Program-made: the position numbers and the translations under genes
Shown here: positions 27,790 through 36,464 of the stretch, piece after piece
Numbering within the stretch: position 1 is the stretch's first letter
Layout: each line of letters opens with the position of its first letter
NCBI GenBank assembly: GCA_038116945.1
Contig: JAYOEY010000002.1
Coordinates: 248,001 to 312,000, forward strand
Direction: 5' to 3'
DNA from: JAYOEY01 sp038116945
GTDB taxonomy: Bacteria > Pseudomonadota > Alphaproteobacteria > MPNO01 > UBA2964
Length of the DNA stretch: 64,000 nt
The notes under the pieces: generated by a model
Databases searched by the model: none
The model's input: only the letters and a program-made list of their open reading frames with translations
What the model was told of the DNA's origin: nothing

Positions 27790-27909
27790 GGACGAAACTA
27801 TACAGGGCGGAGTGACTCGGCGCGCCTGTGCCGCCCGTTTCGCCTGTGCCGATTGACGGGAAGCCCCGCCGCGCCTAGTTTCCCGCCGGATAATTCAGGA
27901 GAAGAGCCC

Positions 27910-29496
27910 GTGGACACCGTCCGCACACTTGCCCAGGACGCCCGCGCCTGGCCGTTCGAGGAGGCGCGCAAACTTTTGGCGCGGCTCAATGGCGAGACGC
28001 CGGAAAAGGGCTACGCCCTGTTCGAGACCGGCTATGGCCCGTCCGGCCTGCCGCATATCGGCACGTTCGGCGAGGTCGCGCGCACCATCATGGTGCGCCG
28101 CGCCTTCGAGGCGCTCAGCGACATCCCGACGCGTCTGTTTGCATTTTCAGACGATATGGACGGGCTGCGCGCGGTGCCCGACAACGTGCCGAACCAGGAG
28201 ATGCTGTCGGAACATATCGGCAAGCCGCTGACCTCGGTGCCCGATCCGTTCGGCTGCTGCAAAAGTTTCGGCCATCACAACAACGCCAAGCTGCGCGAAT
28301 TTCTCGATACGTTCGGCTTCGAGTACGAGTTCCGCAGCGCCACCGACTGTTACAGGTCGGGCGAGTTCGATGCGACGCTTCGCGTGCTGCTCGAACGCTA
28401 CGACGCGGTGACGAAGGTCATCCTGCCGACCCTCGGTCCCGACCGGCGGGCGACCTACAGCCCGTTCCTGCCGGTCTGTCCCGATACGGGACGCGTGCTG
28501 CTGGCTCCGGTGGTGGCGACCGATCCGGCGGCGGGCACCATTACCTACGAGAACGAGTCGGGCGCCAGGGTCGAGACGCCGGTGACCGGCGGTCATTGCA
28601 AGCTGCAATGGAAGGCCGACTGGGCGATGCGCTGGACCGCGCTCGGCGTCGATTACGAGATGTCGGGCAAGGATCTGATCGACTCGGTGCGCCTCTCGTC
28701 GCGAATCTGCCAGATTCTCGGGGGCCGGCCGCCCGAAGGCTTCACCTATGAGCTGTTCCTCGACGAGAACGGCGAGAAGATTTCCAAGTCGCGCGGCAAC
28801 GGGCTGACGGTCGACGAGTGGCTGCGCTATGCGCCGCCCGAATCGCTGGCTCTCTATATGTTCAATTCGCCGCGCAAGGCGAAGCGGCTCTATTTCGACG
28901 TGATCCCGCGCCATGTCGACGATTACCTGACCTTCCTCGGCAAGTTCGCCGGCGAAGAGGAAGAAAAGCGGATCGAGAATCCGGCCTGGCATATCCATGG
29001 CGGCCAGCCTCCGTCGGCGGAGGATTCGATCAGCTTCGCGCTGCTTCTCAACCTCGCGTCCGCCTGCAATACCGACGACAAGCAGGTGCTGTGGGGATTC
29101 ATCTCGCGCTATGCGCCGAACGCGACGCCGGAGAGCGAGCCGATCCTCGACCGCCTGGTGGAACACGCGATCCACTACTATCTGGATTTCGTGAAGCCGG
29201 ACAAACGGTTCCGCGCCCCGTCGGATGCCGAGCGTGCGGCGCTCGAGGACCTTGCTGCGACGCTTGATGCGCTTTCCCAGGGGGCCGACGCGACGGAGAT
29301 CCAGAACGAGATTTACGAGGTCGGCAAGCGCAACGGGTTCGAGAACCTGCGCGACTGGTTCAAGGCGCTCTATGAAATCCTGCTCGGCCGCGAGCAGGGT
29401 CCGCGCATGGGCTCGTTCGTCGCGCTCTACGGCGTGAACGAAACCCTGTCGCTGATCCGCCGGGTGCTGGCCGGCGAGGATATCTCCGAAGGGTAG
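27910..29496 (+). CDS. lysS: Lysyl-tRNA synthetase, class I
   Basis: A 528-residue class I enzyme, the archaeal-type LysRS found in many alphaproteobacteria and unrelated to E. coli class II LysS. The HIGH-type motif is PHIGTFG at about 48-54 and the KMSKS motif is KISKS at 290-294. GTG at 27910 is the start, with AGGAGAAGAG just upstream. It is a single gene between the divergent helicase gene and the convergent small gene at 29501. Confidence 0.95.
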   Translation: MDTVRTLAQDARAWPFEEARKLLARLNGETPEKGYALFETGYGPSGLPHIGTFGEVARTIMVRRAFEALSDIPTRLFAFSDDMDGLRAVPDNVPNQEMLSEHIGKPLTSVPDPFGCCKSFGHHNNAKLREFLDTFGFEYEFRSATDCYRSGEFDATLRVLLERYDAVTKVILPTLGPDRRATYSPFLPVCPDTGRVLLAPVVATDPAAGTITYENESGARVETPVTGGHCKLQWKADWAMRWTALGVDYEMSGKDLIDSVRLSSRICQILGGRPPEGFTYELFLDENGEKISKSRGNGLTVDEWLRYAPPESLALYMFNSPRKAKRLYFDVIPRHVDDYLTFLGKFAGEEEEKRIENPAWHIHGGQPPSAEDSISFALLLNLASACNTDDKQVLWGFISRYAPNATPESEPILDRLVEHAIHYYLDFVKPDKRFRAPSDAERAALEDLAATLDALSQGADATEIQNEIYEVGKRNGFENLRDWFKALYEILLGREQGPRMGSFVALYGVNETLSLIRRVLAGEDISEG

Positions 29497-29500
29497 GCGG

Positions 29501-29827
29501 TCAGCCGCGCTTCCTGCGCGACGCCTTTTTCTTGAGCGCTTCCGCAAGTGCTTTCGCGCCTTCCGCCAGCGGTTCCCGGTGGGCTTCGTCGATGGTGGCT
29601 TCTTCCGTTACCGCGACCGCCATCTCCTTCAGGATGTCGGCCAGCAGGTAGTAATGCAGGTGTACCGCGACCTCGCGGCGTTCGTCGCTGTGGTTCTCGA
29701 TCCTGATCAGCACCTCGTCGGCATCGGCGTGCACGTCGAAGGACGAATCCCGGCCGAAGATGCCGTAATAGGCCTTGTCGGGAAAATCGACCGAAACGGA
29801 TGCCTTGTCGGTAACGGGTTTTCTCAT
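29501..29827 (-). CDS. Conserved hypothetical protein, 108 residues
   Basis: A small soluble protein with a beta-rich middle part (ADEVLIRIENHSDERREVAVHLHYYLLADIL) and a very basic Lys/Arg tail (KKKASRRKRG). I know no domain for it. The coding potential is good: sensible composition, ATG at 29827, and a position at the end of the minus-strand run from sufE. The basic tail might contact nucleic acid, but this is only a guess. It ends 4 bp from the lysS stop. Confidence 0.6.
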   Translation of the reverse strand: MRKPVTDKASVSVDFPDKAYYGIFGRDSSFDVHADADEVLIRIENHSDERREVAVHLHYYLLADILKEMAVAVTEEATIDEAHREPLAEGAKALAEALKKKASRRKRG

Positions 29828-29853
29828 GCCAGACTCTCTCTCAGGGCCCCTGA

Positions 29854-30675
29854 CTACTGCCGCTTCCAGCCGATCCCCATGCGCGCGAAATTCGGCACCA
29901 GAAGCTGACCTTCCTCAATATGGGGCGCCCAGGCATCGATTAAAGCCTGTTTAAGGCGGTTGAATTCGATCTCGTCCAGGCCGTCGGTCCTGTCCGCAAA
30001 GCTGCGTCTGAGGCCGCTGGTCACGTAGGCGTCCATGTCGGGCACGGCGTTCCGGTAGCGCAGCTCGCGCTCCTCTGCCCGGACGAAACCCGCCTCGTCG
30101 AGCACCGTCCTGATCATGCCTGCTTCGCCCATGCAGTGGCGCGCGGCGGGCGGCGGTTCCTCCGCGCCGAAAAATTTCGCGATGGTCCGTTGCGGGACGA
30201 AGAAGGGCGGGTTCTCGTCGTAGGGACCCCACATGACATAGACGACCCGCCCGCCCGGTCTCAGCGCCCGCATCGCCTCGCGCGCCGCGGCGACCTTGTC
30301 CTCGGCATACATCAGGCCGAACCGGCAGGTGACGCAGTCGAACGCATTGTCGGGAACCGGCAGGGCCATCATGTCGGCGGCGGCGAAATGCATGATCGGC
30401 AACCCGAGATTGTCGGCCCGGCTGCGTGCCGTCTCCAGCATGCGCGGCGTCAGATCGGTGCAGACGACCAGCCCGTCGCCCTGCATCGACTCCGCGATGC
30501 TGACGGACGGGTTGCCCGTCCCGCCGGCGATATCGAGCAGTTTTTCGCCGGGCTGGATGTTGGCCTCGGCGATGATCATCCGGTTGAAGGTGTCGTCCTG
30601 AGAGCGCCCTTTCGGCGCCGATTTCGCCCACGCCTTGCTTCGCTCCGCCCACACATCGGATGCGCTCCTGGCCAT
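29854..30675 (-). CDS. Class I SAM-dependent methyltransferase (UbiE/COQ5-like), copy 2
   Basis: A 273-residue methyltransferase. SAM motif I is LLDIAGGTGNPS, followed by VVCTDLTPRMLE, AAADMMALPVPDNAFD and LRPGGRVVYVMWG. The start at ATG 30675 shares a base with the stop of the upstream methyltransferase (TAATG). The two proteins are paralogues (DTFNRMIIAEAN versus DTYNRILIEAAA) and probably arose by tandem duplication. The substrate is unknown; the UbiE-like sequence suggests a small molecule or quinone. Confidence 0.85.
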   Translation of the reverse strand: MARSASDVWAERSKAWAKSAPKGRSQDDTFNRMIIAEANIQPGEKLLDIAGGTGNPSVSIAESMQGDGLVVCTDLTPRMLETARSRADNLGLPIMHFAAADMMALPVPDNAFDCVTCRFGLMYAEDKVAAAREAMRALRPGGRVVYVMWGPYDENPPFFVPQRTIAKFFGAEEPPPAARHCMGEAGMIRTVLDEAGFVRAEERELRYRNAVPDMDAYVTSGLRRSFADRTDGLDEIEFNRLKQALIDAWAPHIEEGQLLVPNFARMGIGWKRQ

Positions 30676-31511
30676 TACTTCACTCCGGTTCCGATCCTCG
30701 CGACGACGGGAATATCGAACCCGTCGCCGCTCTGCAACGCCCGGGCCGCGTTCTCGATCTCGCCGATCAGGTTTTCCCATCCCGTATCGTCCAGCTCGTG
30801 CGTGCGGTGCGGGATGGTACGCGCGGCGGCCCGACGGAAGTAGTCGCTGCCCGGTTCCACCCGTCTCCGCCGCGCGACGGCGCGATCCTCCACCTCGCGA
30901 AAACCGGCGCCGTCCAGCAGGGCTCGCAGCGCGCCCTCCTCGCCGAGCGCGTGGCGCACCATGCGCGGCTGGAACGCCTCGCCGAAATGAGAGCTGAGTC
31001 CCGCGCGAACGGCCTCGAAGGTCGGGTTTTCCTCGTAGGTTCCCCATACCATCCAGGCGGCGCGCGCCCCCGGCCCGAGAACCCTCCGGGTCTCCGATAC
31101 GCAGGCCTGTTTGTCCCCGGGGAACATCAGCCCGTTGCGGCAGGTTGCCGCGTCGAAGGCATTGTCCGCGAACGGCAGGTCGGCCATGTCGCCGACCTCG
31201 GTCCGGAAATTCGCGAAACCAAGATTTCGGGCTCTCTTCGCGGCGATCTCCAGCATTTCCGCCGTCATGTCGAACGCGGTGACGGATCCGGTGCCGTTCA
31301 GATGGTCGGCGATGCTGATGGCCGGATCGCCGGTGCCGGCCGCAAGGTCGAGGACGTGATGCCCCGGCCTGACCGCTGCGGCCTCGATCAGGATCCGGTT
31401 ATAGGTATCGTCCGCCGCGCGGCCGAGCTCGGTTCCCTCGGTCCATCCGCTGCTGCGGCCTTTCCAGTAGTCAGCGGGATTTGCAGGCGGGGCGTCGCGC
31501 GCGTCGGCCAC
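30675..31511 (-). CDS. Class I SAM-dependent methyltransferase (UbiE/COQ5-like), copy 1
   Basis: A 278-residue methyltransferase, GTG start at 31511. Motif I is VLDLAAGTGDPAIS, motif II region VGDMADLPFADNAFDAATC and motif III LGPGARAAWMVWG. The opening (ADYWKGRSSGWTEGTELGR) resembles that of copy 2. The gene begins 6 bp after the S24 regulator and is coupled to copy 2, so the three probably share a transcript. The target molecule cannot be read from the sequence. Confidence 0.85.
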   Translation of the reverse strand: MADARDAPPANPADYWKGRSSGWTEGTELGRAADDTYNRILIEAAAVRPGHHVLDLAAGTGDPAISIADHLNGTGSVTAFDMTAEMLEIAAKRARNLGFANFRTEVGDMADLPFADNAFDAATCRNGLMFPGDKQACVSETRRVLGPGARAAWMVWGTYEENPTFEAVRAGLSSHFGEAFQPRMVRHALGEEGALRALLDGAGFREVEDRAVARRRRVEPGSDYFRRAAARTIPHRTHELDDTGWENLIGEIENAARALQSGDGFDIPVVARIGTGVK

Positions 31512-31517
31512 GGTTGT

Positions 31518-32150
31518 TTACTGGCTCGCCCAGACGATGCGGTGCATCCAGGCGAGCTCGCCGGCGGGGACGACGGGGTCCTCGTGGTCCCGGTTGATCG
31601 ATTTCAGCAATGTCTCGACCGGGGTCTGCCGCACCAGCTCCTTGACCATCACCTCGCCCCCCTGCGTTCTTACGACAACGCGGTCGCCGGTCGCGACGCG
31701 GGCGGCGGGGGACACGATGATCCTGTCGCCGGGCCGGAATACGGGCAGCATGCTGTCGCCGGTGATTTCCAGCGCATAGGCGCCGTCGTCGCCGACGTCC
31801 GGCCCCTCCACCTCGGCCCAGCCGGATCCCGCGGGAAGGCCGCTATCGTCGAAGAACCCGCCGGTTCCCGCCCTGGCGAGCCCGATCACCGGATAGCGCG
31901 CGCCCAGACCCGCCCCTGCCGGAAGGCCGACATAGCGGACGAAATCGGCCAGCGTCAGGCCGGTGGCCTCGAGAATCTTGGAAATGCTTTCCGTGGTGGG
32001 CCAGCGGGGCTTTCCTTGCGCGTTGATGCGCTTGCTCTTGTTGAAGCTGGTGGGGTCCAGCCCGGCCCGCCGGGCGAGCCCCGACGGAGAGTGCCCCGTC
32101 CCCCGCGCCATCCGGTCGATCCCGTCCCAGATGTCCCGATGCTGAAGCAT
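31518..32150 (-). CDS. S24 family (LexA/CI-like) HTH repressor-protease
   Basis: A 210-residue two-domain regulator. The N-terminal XRE-type helix-turn-helix is at about 10-70 (GHSPSGLARRAGLDPTSFN). The C-terminal S24 domain has Ser133 in GDSMLPVFRPGD and Lys170 in EVMVKELVR, and Ala94-Gly95 (ARAGTG) sits where self-cleavage occurs in LexA and CI. It is not LexA by its DNA-binding half. No other phage gene is nearby, so it is likely a resident chromosomal regulator; the adjacent methyltransferases are candidate targets. Confidence 0.85.
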   Translation of the reverse strand: MLQHRDIWDGIDRMARGTGHSPSGLARRAGLDPTSFNKSKRINAQGKPRWPTTESISKILEATGLTLADFVRYVGLPAGAGLGARYPVIGLARAGTGGFFDDSGLPAGSGWAEVEGPDVGDDGAYALEITGDSMLPVFRPGDRIIVSPAARVATGDRVVVRTQGGEVMVKELVRQTPVETLLKSINRDHEDPVVPAGELAWMHRIVWASQ

Positions 32151-32237
32151 GGTCCGTCTCCCGTGCTGGCCCTGCTGAAAACGAAAGGCGGAATTATGCG
32201 GCCCCGAACGGAACCGGGCAACTCTCGACCGCTTTTC

Positions 32238-32720
32238 TCAGTCGTCCTCTGCGGGCGCCCGCAAGTCGCTGCCGGTTCCCGAGTAGGACCGGGCATAGGC
32301 GTGGATATGGTTGACCATGGCGTGCAGACCGTTTGCCCGGTTGCCGCTCAGATGCGAGCCGAGTTCGATGGTTTCGAAGAAATCCGGCGGGGTGCTGAGT
32401 ATCTCGTCGGCCGACCGGCGTGAATACACCCGCAGCAGAAGCGCGATCAGCCCCTGTACGATCACCGCGTCGCTGTCGGCTTCGAACACGATCCGTCCTG
32501 AATCCTCCGATGCGCGGAACCACACCTGCGACTGGCATCCCCGGACGCGGTACTGCTCGGTCCGGCAGTCGTCCGGCAGGCCCTCGAGATTGCGGCCGAG
32601 CTCGACGATGTATTCGTATCGCTGGACCCAGTCGTCGAACAGCGCGAACTCGTCGATGATGCTCTGCTTCGCCTCCTCGATGGTGGCAAATTCCGGTTCC
32701 ATCAGGGTATCCAGACTCAC
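32238..32720 (-). CDS. sufE: Cysteine desulfuration protein SufE
   Basis: A 160-residue sulfur-transfer protein. It accepts persulfide sulfur from the SufS desulfurase on Cys62 (YRVRGCQSQVW) and activates SufS for iron-sulfur cluster assembly. LPDDCRTEQ and the C-terminal GSHLSGNRANGLHAMV are family features. The start may be GTG 32720 or ATG 32702; neither has a clear ribosome site. No suf operon is adjacent. It is divergent from the dihydroorotate dehydrogenase-like gene. Confidence 0.9.
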   Translation of the reverse strand: MSLDTLMEPEFATIEEAKQSIIDEFALFDDWVQRYEYIVELGRNLEGLPDDCRTEQYRVRGCQSQVWFRASEDSGRIVFEADSDAVIVQGLIALLLRVYSRRSADEILSTPPDFFETIELGSHLSGNRANGLHAMVNHIHAYARSYSGTGSDLRAPAEDD

Positions 32721-32846
32721 GATTGCGGGGGACGGGTGGTTGATATATTAGCTTGCGCCCGGGGGTTCAATAACTTCGGGCAACAGCGGAGCCGCGCGTA
32801 CCCGTTCGGCTCGCTCCGAATCGACCGGTAACCTATCGTCAGTGTC

Positions 32847-33977
32847 ATGACTTCCACCGTTTTTCCGGATACCCGTCAGGGGCTGTCAGCCGCGCGCGCC
32901 GCGCCCGAAGCGCGGAAGAGCCGGTTCGATCCGTTTCGCGCCGGCACGGGGCTCCTCAGGCGCATCCCGCCGAACATGGCGCATCGCGCGGCAATCCTCG
33001 CCCTTAAATACCGCCTGACGCCGACCGATCCCGATCCCGATCCGCCCGTGCTGGCGACCCGGCTCTGGGGGATGGATTTCGCGAACCCGATCGGCATGGC
33101 GGCCGGCTTCGACAAGGATGCGGAAGCGCTCGACGGTCTGATTGCGTCCGGTTTCGGATTCGCGGAGGCCGGCACCGTCACGCCGCGGCCGCAGGACGGC
33201 AATCCCCGGCCCAACCTGTTTCGCCTGCCCGCCGATCGGGCCCTGATCAACCGGCTGGGCTTTCCAAGCCGCGGTCTCGACCGGTTTGCGGAGAATTTCG
33301 CATCCCGCGCGCTGACCGGCGGCATCGTCGGCGTAAATGTCGGCATCAATACGGGAACCGACGACGCCATCGGCGATATTACGTCCTGCATATCCCGACT
33401 CGCGGAACAGGCGTCCTACCTGGTGATCAACGTATCCTGTCCGAACACGCCCGGCCTCTGCATCTGGCAGGAGCGGGACCATCTCAGGCCGCTGGTGGAG
33501 AGCGCCATGGCGGCGCGGGACCGCGCCTCGCGGACGACCCCGCTGCTGATCAAGATTTCGCCCGATCTGGACGATGCCGGGCTTCAGGCGGTCGCCGAGA
33601 TCGCCGTCGAGGCGGGGATAGACGGGTTGATCGCGTCGAATACCACTGTCGAACGGCCGGCGACGCTCAGGGATGCGAACGCCCACGAGAAGGGCGGTCT
33701 CAGCGGTCCGCCGCTGGCGGCGGCCGCGACCCGCGCGCTCGCCAGGCTTTACAGTCTGACAGGAGCGAAAATGCCGATTATCGGCTGCGGCGGCATTACG
33801 AATGCAGCCGACGCCTATGCCCGGATTCGCGCCGGGGCCTCGCTGGTCCAGATATACACGGCGCTGGTTTATGGCGGACCGGGCCTGGTGAAGGAAATAA
33901 AGGACGGGCTTGCGGCGCTGCTGATCGCCGACGGCTTTTCGTCGGTTGCGGACGCGGTAGGCGCAGATCGCGCCTGA
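32847..33977 (+). CDS. pyrD: Dihydroorotate dehydrogenase, class 2-like with altered active site
   Basis: A 376-residue protein with the class 2 layout: an amphipathic membrane-binding N terminus (about 27-60, NMAHRAAILALKYRL) and the FMN barrel with IGMAAGFDKDAE, SNTTVERP, GGITNAADAYARIRAGAS and QIYTALVYGGPG. Class 2 enzymes pass electrons to quinone in pyrimidine synthesis. Several usual residues differ: GFNN is GFPS (141 is Ser where E. coli has Asn111), the catalytic Ser is Cys198 (NVSCPNTPG), the GLR arginine is Cys205, and GKN is GIN. It may be the cell's PyrD or a divergent paralogue. Confidence 0.82.
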   Translation: MTSTVFPDTRQGLSAARAAPEARKSRFDPFRAGTGLLRRIPPNMAHRAAILALKYRLTPTDPDPDPPVLATRLWGMDFANPIGMAAGFDKDAEALDGLIASGFGFAEAGTVTPRPQDGNPRPNLFRLPADRALINRLGFPSRGLDRFAENFASRALTGGIVGVNVGINTGTDDAIGDITSCISRLAEQASYLVINVSCPNTPGLCIWQERDHLRPLVESAMAARDRASRTTPLLIKISPDLDDAGLQAVAEIAVEAGIDGLIASNTTVERPATLRDANAHEKGGLSGPPLAAAATRALARLYSLTGAKMPIIGCGGITNAADAYARIRAGASLVQIYTALVYGGPGLVKEIKDGLAALLIADGFSSVADAVGADRA

Positions 33978-34100
33978 ATTCACCGGCGCGCGACGGATTG
34001 ACCGGATTCGCCGTATCTCTGCGGCGATGCATTCCGTTAACCATGTTTCAATTGCTTTGCGGCACGGTTGATCCAGATTTCGGGGAACCCGTCGCCGTCA

Positions 34101-35393
34101 ATGACCGTGCTTCATCATATACTCGTTGCGACCGCCTATACGCTGGTAGCCGCGCTGGCCGCCGTGCTGATCCGGTACTTCGCGCCGCATCTTGGTCCGG
34201 ACGCCGGCGCGATCATCGGCGGCGTCGTTCTTGCCGGGTCCGCCGTCCTGCACGAGGTTTTCGCCCGTCAGGAGGGGCAGGCCCGGATAGCCGCTGAAAT
34301 CGGCCGGCTTCAGGGCGATATCCGCCGGGTCTACGAAACCTTGGATATTGCCGGCGGCGACATGGTCCAGCTGCGCAAATCCGTCGAGGCGGTTCGCGAG
34401 GCAGGCGCCGGTTCCGCCGCCAGGCACGATGTCGAATCGGTCATCGCGGAGGTAAAGGTACTTCAGGGGCGGATAGAAAAGCTGTCCGAAGCGCGTCCGA
34501 CCCCGCCCGTCCTTCCGGAAGCAGACCTGGAGGCGGCGACCGGCGATGCCGCGGAGGCGGAGACCCTTCCGCTTCGGCGCGACAATCCCCGCAATATTGC
34601 GCTTGCTACGAAGGACGGAGAGGTGGTCCGTCCCGCCTCCGGGGCGCTGGACGACGATGCCATTCTGGAAATCGTCCGCGACGGGCTGGAACAGAACCGG
34701 GTCGACCTCGTCCTGCAGCCGATCGTACGCCTGCCCCAGCGGAAGCGTCAGTACTATGAGGCCTTTACCCGGATTCGCCAGGAAGACGGCTCTATGCTGG
34801 TACCCAACCAGTATATCGGCATCGCCGAGCGCGAAGGGCTCGCGCCCACCATCGACAACATGTTGCTCTTCCGCTGTGTCCAGCTCGTCCGCCGTACCCA
34901 GAGCAAGAACGCGAATATCGGGTTCTTCTGCAACATTTCCGCTCACAGCCTGACCGACCGCCATTTCTTCTCGAATTTTGTGGAGTTCATGGCGGACAAC
35001 ACCCAGCTCGCGCCCGATCTGATCTTCGAATTTCCCTATGCGATCATCGCCAACCGAGACGTGGAGGTGGAACGCCACCTGCGCCAGCTCGCCGGACTCG
35101 GCTTCCGGTTCTCCGTCGATCAGGTGTCCAGCCTCGCCGTCGATTACGACGATCTGGCGGCGCTCCGGTTCAAGTATCTCAAGATGGATGCCGAAGCCCT
35201 GCTGGATGAGGTCCGGCAGCCCACTGGTCCGATCGCCGCCGAAGACATCAAGCGCATCGCCGACCGCCACGGAATCGATCTGATCGTCGAGCGGATCGAG
35301 AGCGAGAGCCAGCTTCTCGAGCTGCTCGATCTCAGGATCGATTTCGGTCAGGGATATCTGTTCGGCGAACCGCGCCTCGCGCGCGTGGATTAG
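34101..35393 (+). CDS. Membrane-anchored degenerate EAL-domain protein (TipF-like)
   Basis: A 430-residue protein. Two hydrophobic segments (about 6-26 and 34-51) are followed by a coiled coil to about 140 and an EAL domain to the end. The EAL motif is EAF (220-222), the acidic pair is replaced by EFPYAI (Glu310) and the DDFGTG loop by VDQVSSL (Asp340), so phosphodiesterase activity is unlikely. Two TM helices, a coiled coil and an inactive EAL domain are the layout of Caulobacter TipF, a c-di-GMP-binding flagellar positioning factor. I start at ATG 34101, as the preceding TTG at 34068 adds no fold. The TipF call is inference. Confidence 0.8.
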   Translation: MTVLHHILVATAYTLVAALAAVLIRYFAPHLGPDAGAIIGGVVLAGSAVLHEVFARQEGQARIAAEIGRLQGDIRRVYETLDIAGGDMVQLRKSVEAVREAGAGSAARHDVESVIAEVKVLQGRIEKLSEARPTPPVLPEADLEAATGDAAEAETLPLRRDNPRNIALATKDGEVVRPASGALDDDAILEIVRDGLEQNRVDLVLQPIVRLPQRKRQYYEAFTRIRQEDGSMLVPNQYIGIAEREGLAPTIDNMLLFRCVQLVRRTQSKNANIGFFCNISAHSLTDRHFFSNFVEFMADNTQLAPDLIFEFPYAIIANRDVEVERHLRQLAGLGFRFSVDQVSSLAVDYDDLAALRFKYLKMDAEALLDEVRQPTGPIAAEDIKRIADRHGIDLIVERIESESQLLELLDLRIDFGQGYLFGEPRLARVD

Positions 35394-35478
35394 GATTAAA
35401 GAGAATATCCGCGCTGTTGCGGGTTTGCGTCGGCGCGGACTTGATACGGGGTCCGCGGCGTGTCACAACGCCGGCGCG

Positions 35479-36357
35479 ATGTCTGTTTCCATCCCTCTCC
35501 TCTCCGGCATAGGCGCCCTGATCGACGATTACGATGCGGCGATCATCGATCTGTGGGGCGTGGTTCACGACGGGAAACAACTCTATCCAGGGGTGGGGGA
35601 CTGTCTTCGGCGTCTGGCCGATTCCGGAAAACCATACGCCATGCTGACCAATGCGCCGCGCCGTACGAATGCCATCTCCGCTTCCATGGAAGAGATGGGG
35701 CTGCCGCGCGATCTGTATCCCGTCATCATGTCGTCGGGCGAAGCCACCTGGCGCGGGCTGCGCGAACGTCACGAGGCGTTTTTCGACGGCGTTGGAACCG
35801 CCTGCTATCACATCGGGCCGGAACGCGACCGGAACCTGTTCGACGGGCAGGATCTGACCACGGTCGCGGAAATCGGCGACGCCGACCTGATCGTCAATAC
35901 AGGGCCGTGGGAGGACGACGAAACCGTCGAAGACTATGCGCCGGTTCTCGACGGGGGGCTCGACCGCCGCCTTCCGATGATCTGCGCCAACCCCGACCTC
36001 GAAGTCATTCGCGGCGGCAAGCGGATAATCTGCGCCGGCGCGCTCGCGAAATACTATGAGGACCGGAACGGCAGCGTCCTTTACTACGGCAAGCCGTACC
36101 CGCCGATCTATCGTTCCTGCCTGCGCATGCTGGGCGATCCGGATCCGGCGCGCGTCCTCGGCATCGGAGACTCGCTCAGGACCGATATCGCCGGCGCTGC
36201 GGCGATGAACATCGATTCCGTGCTTGTCGTCGGCGGCATCCACGGCGAGGAATTCGGAATCGGCGGCCCGGTCGCTGAGACGGAGGCGAAGATCGCCGCC
36301 GCTTGCGCCGCTCAGGGGCTGGCGCCCAAAGCGGCGGTTGCCAGCCTGGCCTGGTAG
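35479..36357 (+). CDS. HAD superfamily IIA phosphatase (TIGR01459 type)
   Basis: A 292-residue HAD hydrolase. Motif I is DLWGVVHDG (first Asp the nucleophile, second position Trp-Gly-Val-Val as in the NagD-like class IIA group), motif II MLTNAPRR, the lysine in YYGKPYPPIY and motif IV GIGDSLRTDIAGAA. Class IIA HADs dephosphorylate sugar phosphates, nucleotides or related molecules; the substrate is unknown. ATG 35479 is the start. The gene lies between the TipF-like and coiled-coil genes on the same strand, with gaps of 85 and 107 bp. Confidence 0.88.
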   Translation: MSVSIPLLSGIGALIDDYDAAIIDLWGVVHDGKQLYPGVGDCLRRLADSGKPYAMLTNAPRRTNAISASMEEMGLPRDLYPVIMSSGEATWRGLRERHEAFFDGVGTACYHIGPERDRNLFDGQDLTTVAEIGDADLIVNTGPWEDDETVEDYAPVLDGGLDRRLPMICANPDLEVIRGGKRIICAGALAKYYEDRNGSVLYYGKPYPPIYRSCLRMLGDPDPARVLGIGDSLRTDIAGAAAMNIDSVLVVGGIHGEEFGIGGPVAETEAKIAAACAAQGLAPKAAVASLAW

Positions 36358-36464
36358 GTTCCGCGCTCTTCCTCCTTTTCTTGGTGCGAAACGACGCGGT
36401 TGGGTATAATCCCGCGATTGGACCCTACTTAACCAACGGACCAAAAAAGGAAGACACGGGGCTG

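Noticed and set aside
24901..27909. Long upstream extension of the lysS frame
   Set aside because: The frame is open by chance opposite the helicase gene. The class I LysRS starts at GTG 27910 with a ribosome site.
31518..32150. Prophage remnant, because of the CI-like repressor
   Set aside because: No integrase, structural or lysis gene is nearby, and the neighbours are sufE and methyltransferases.
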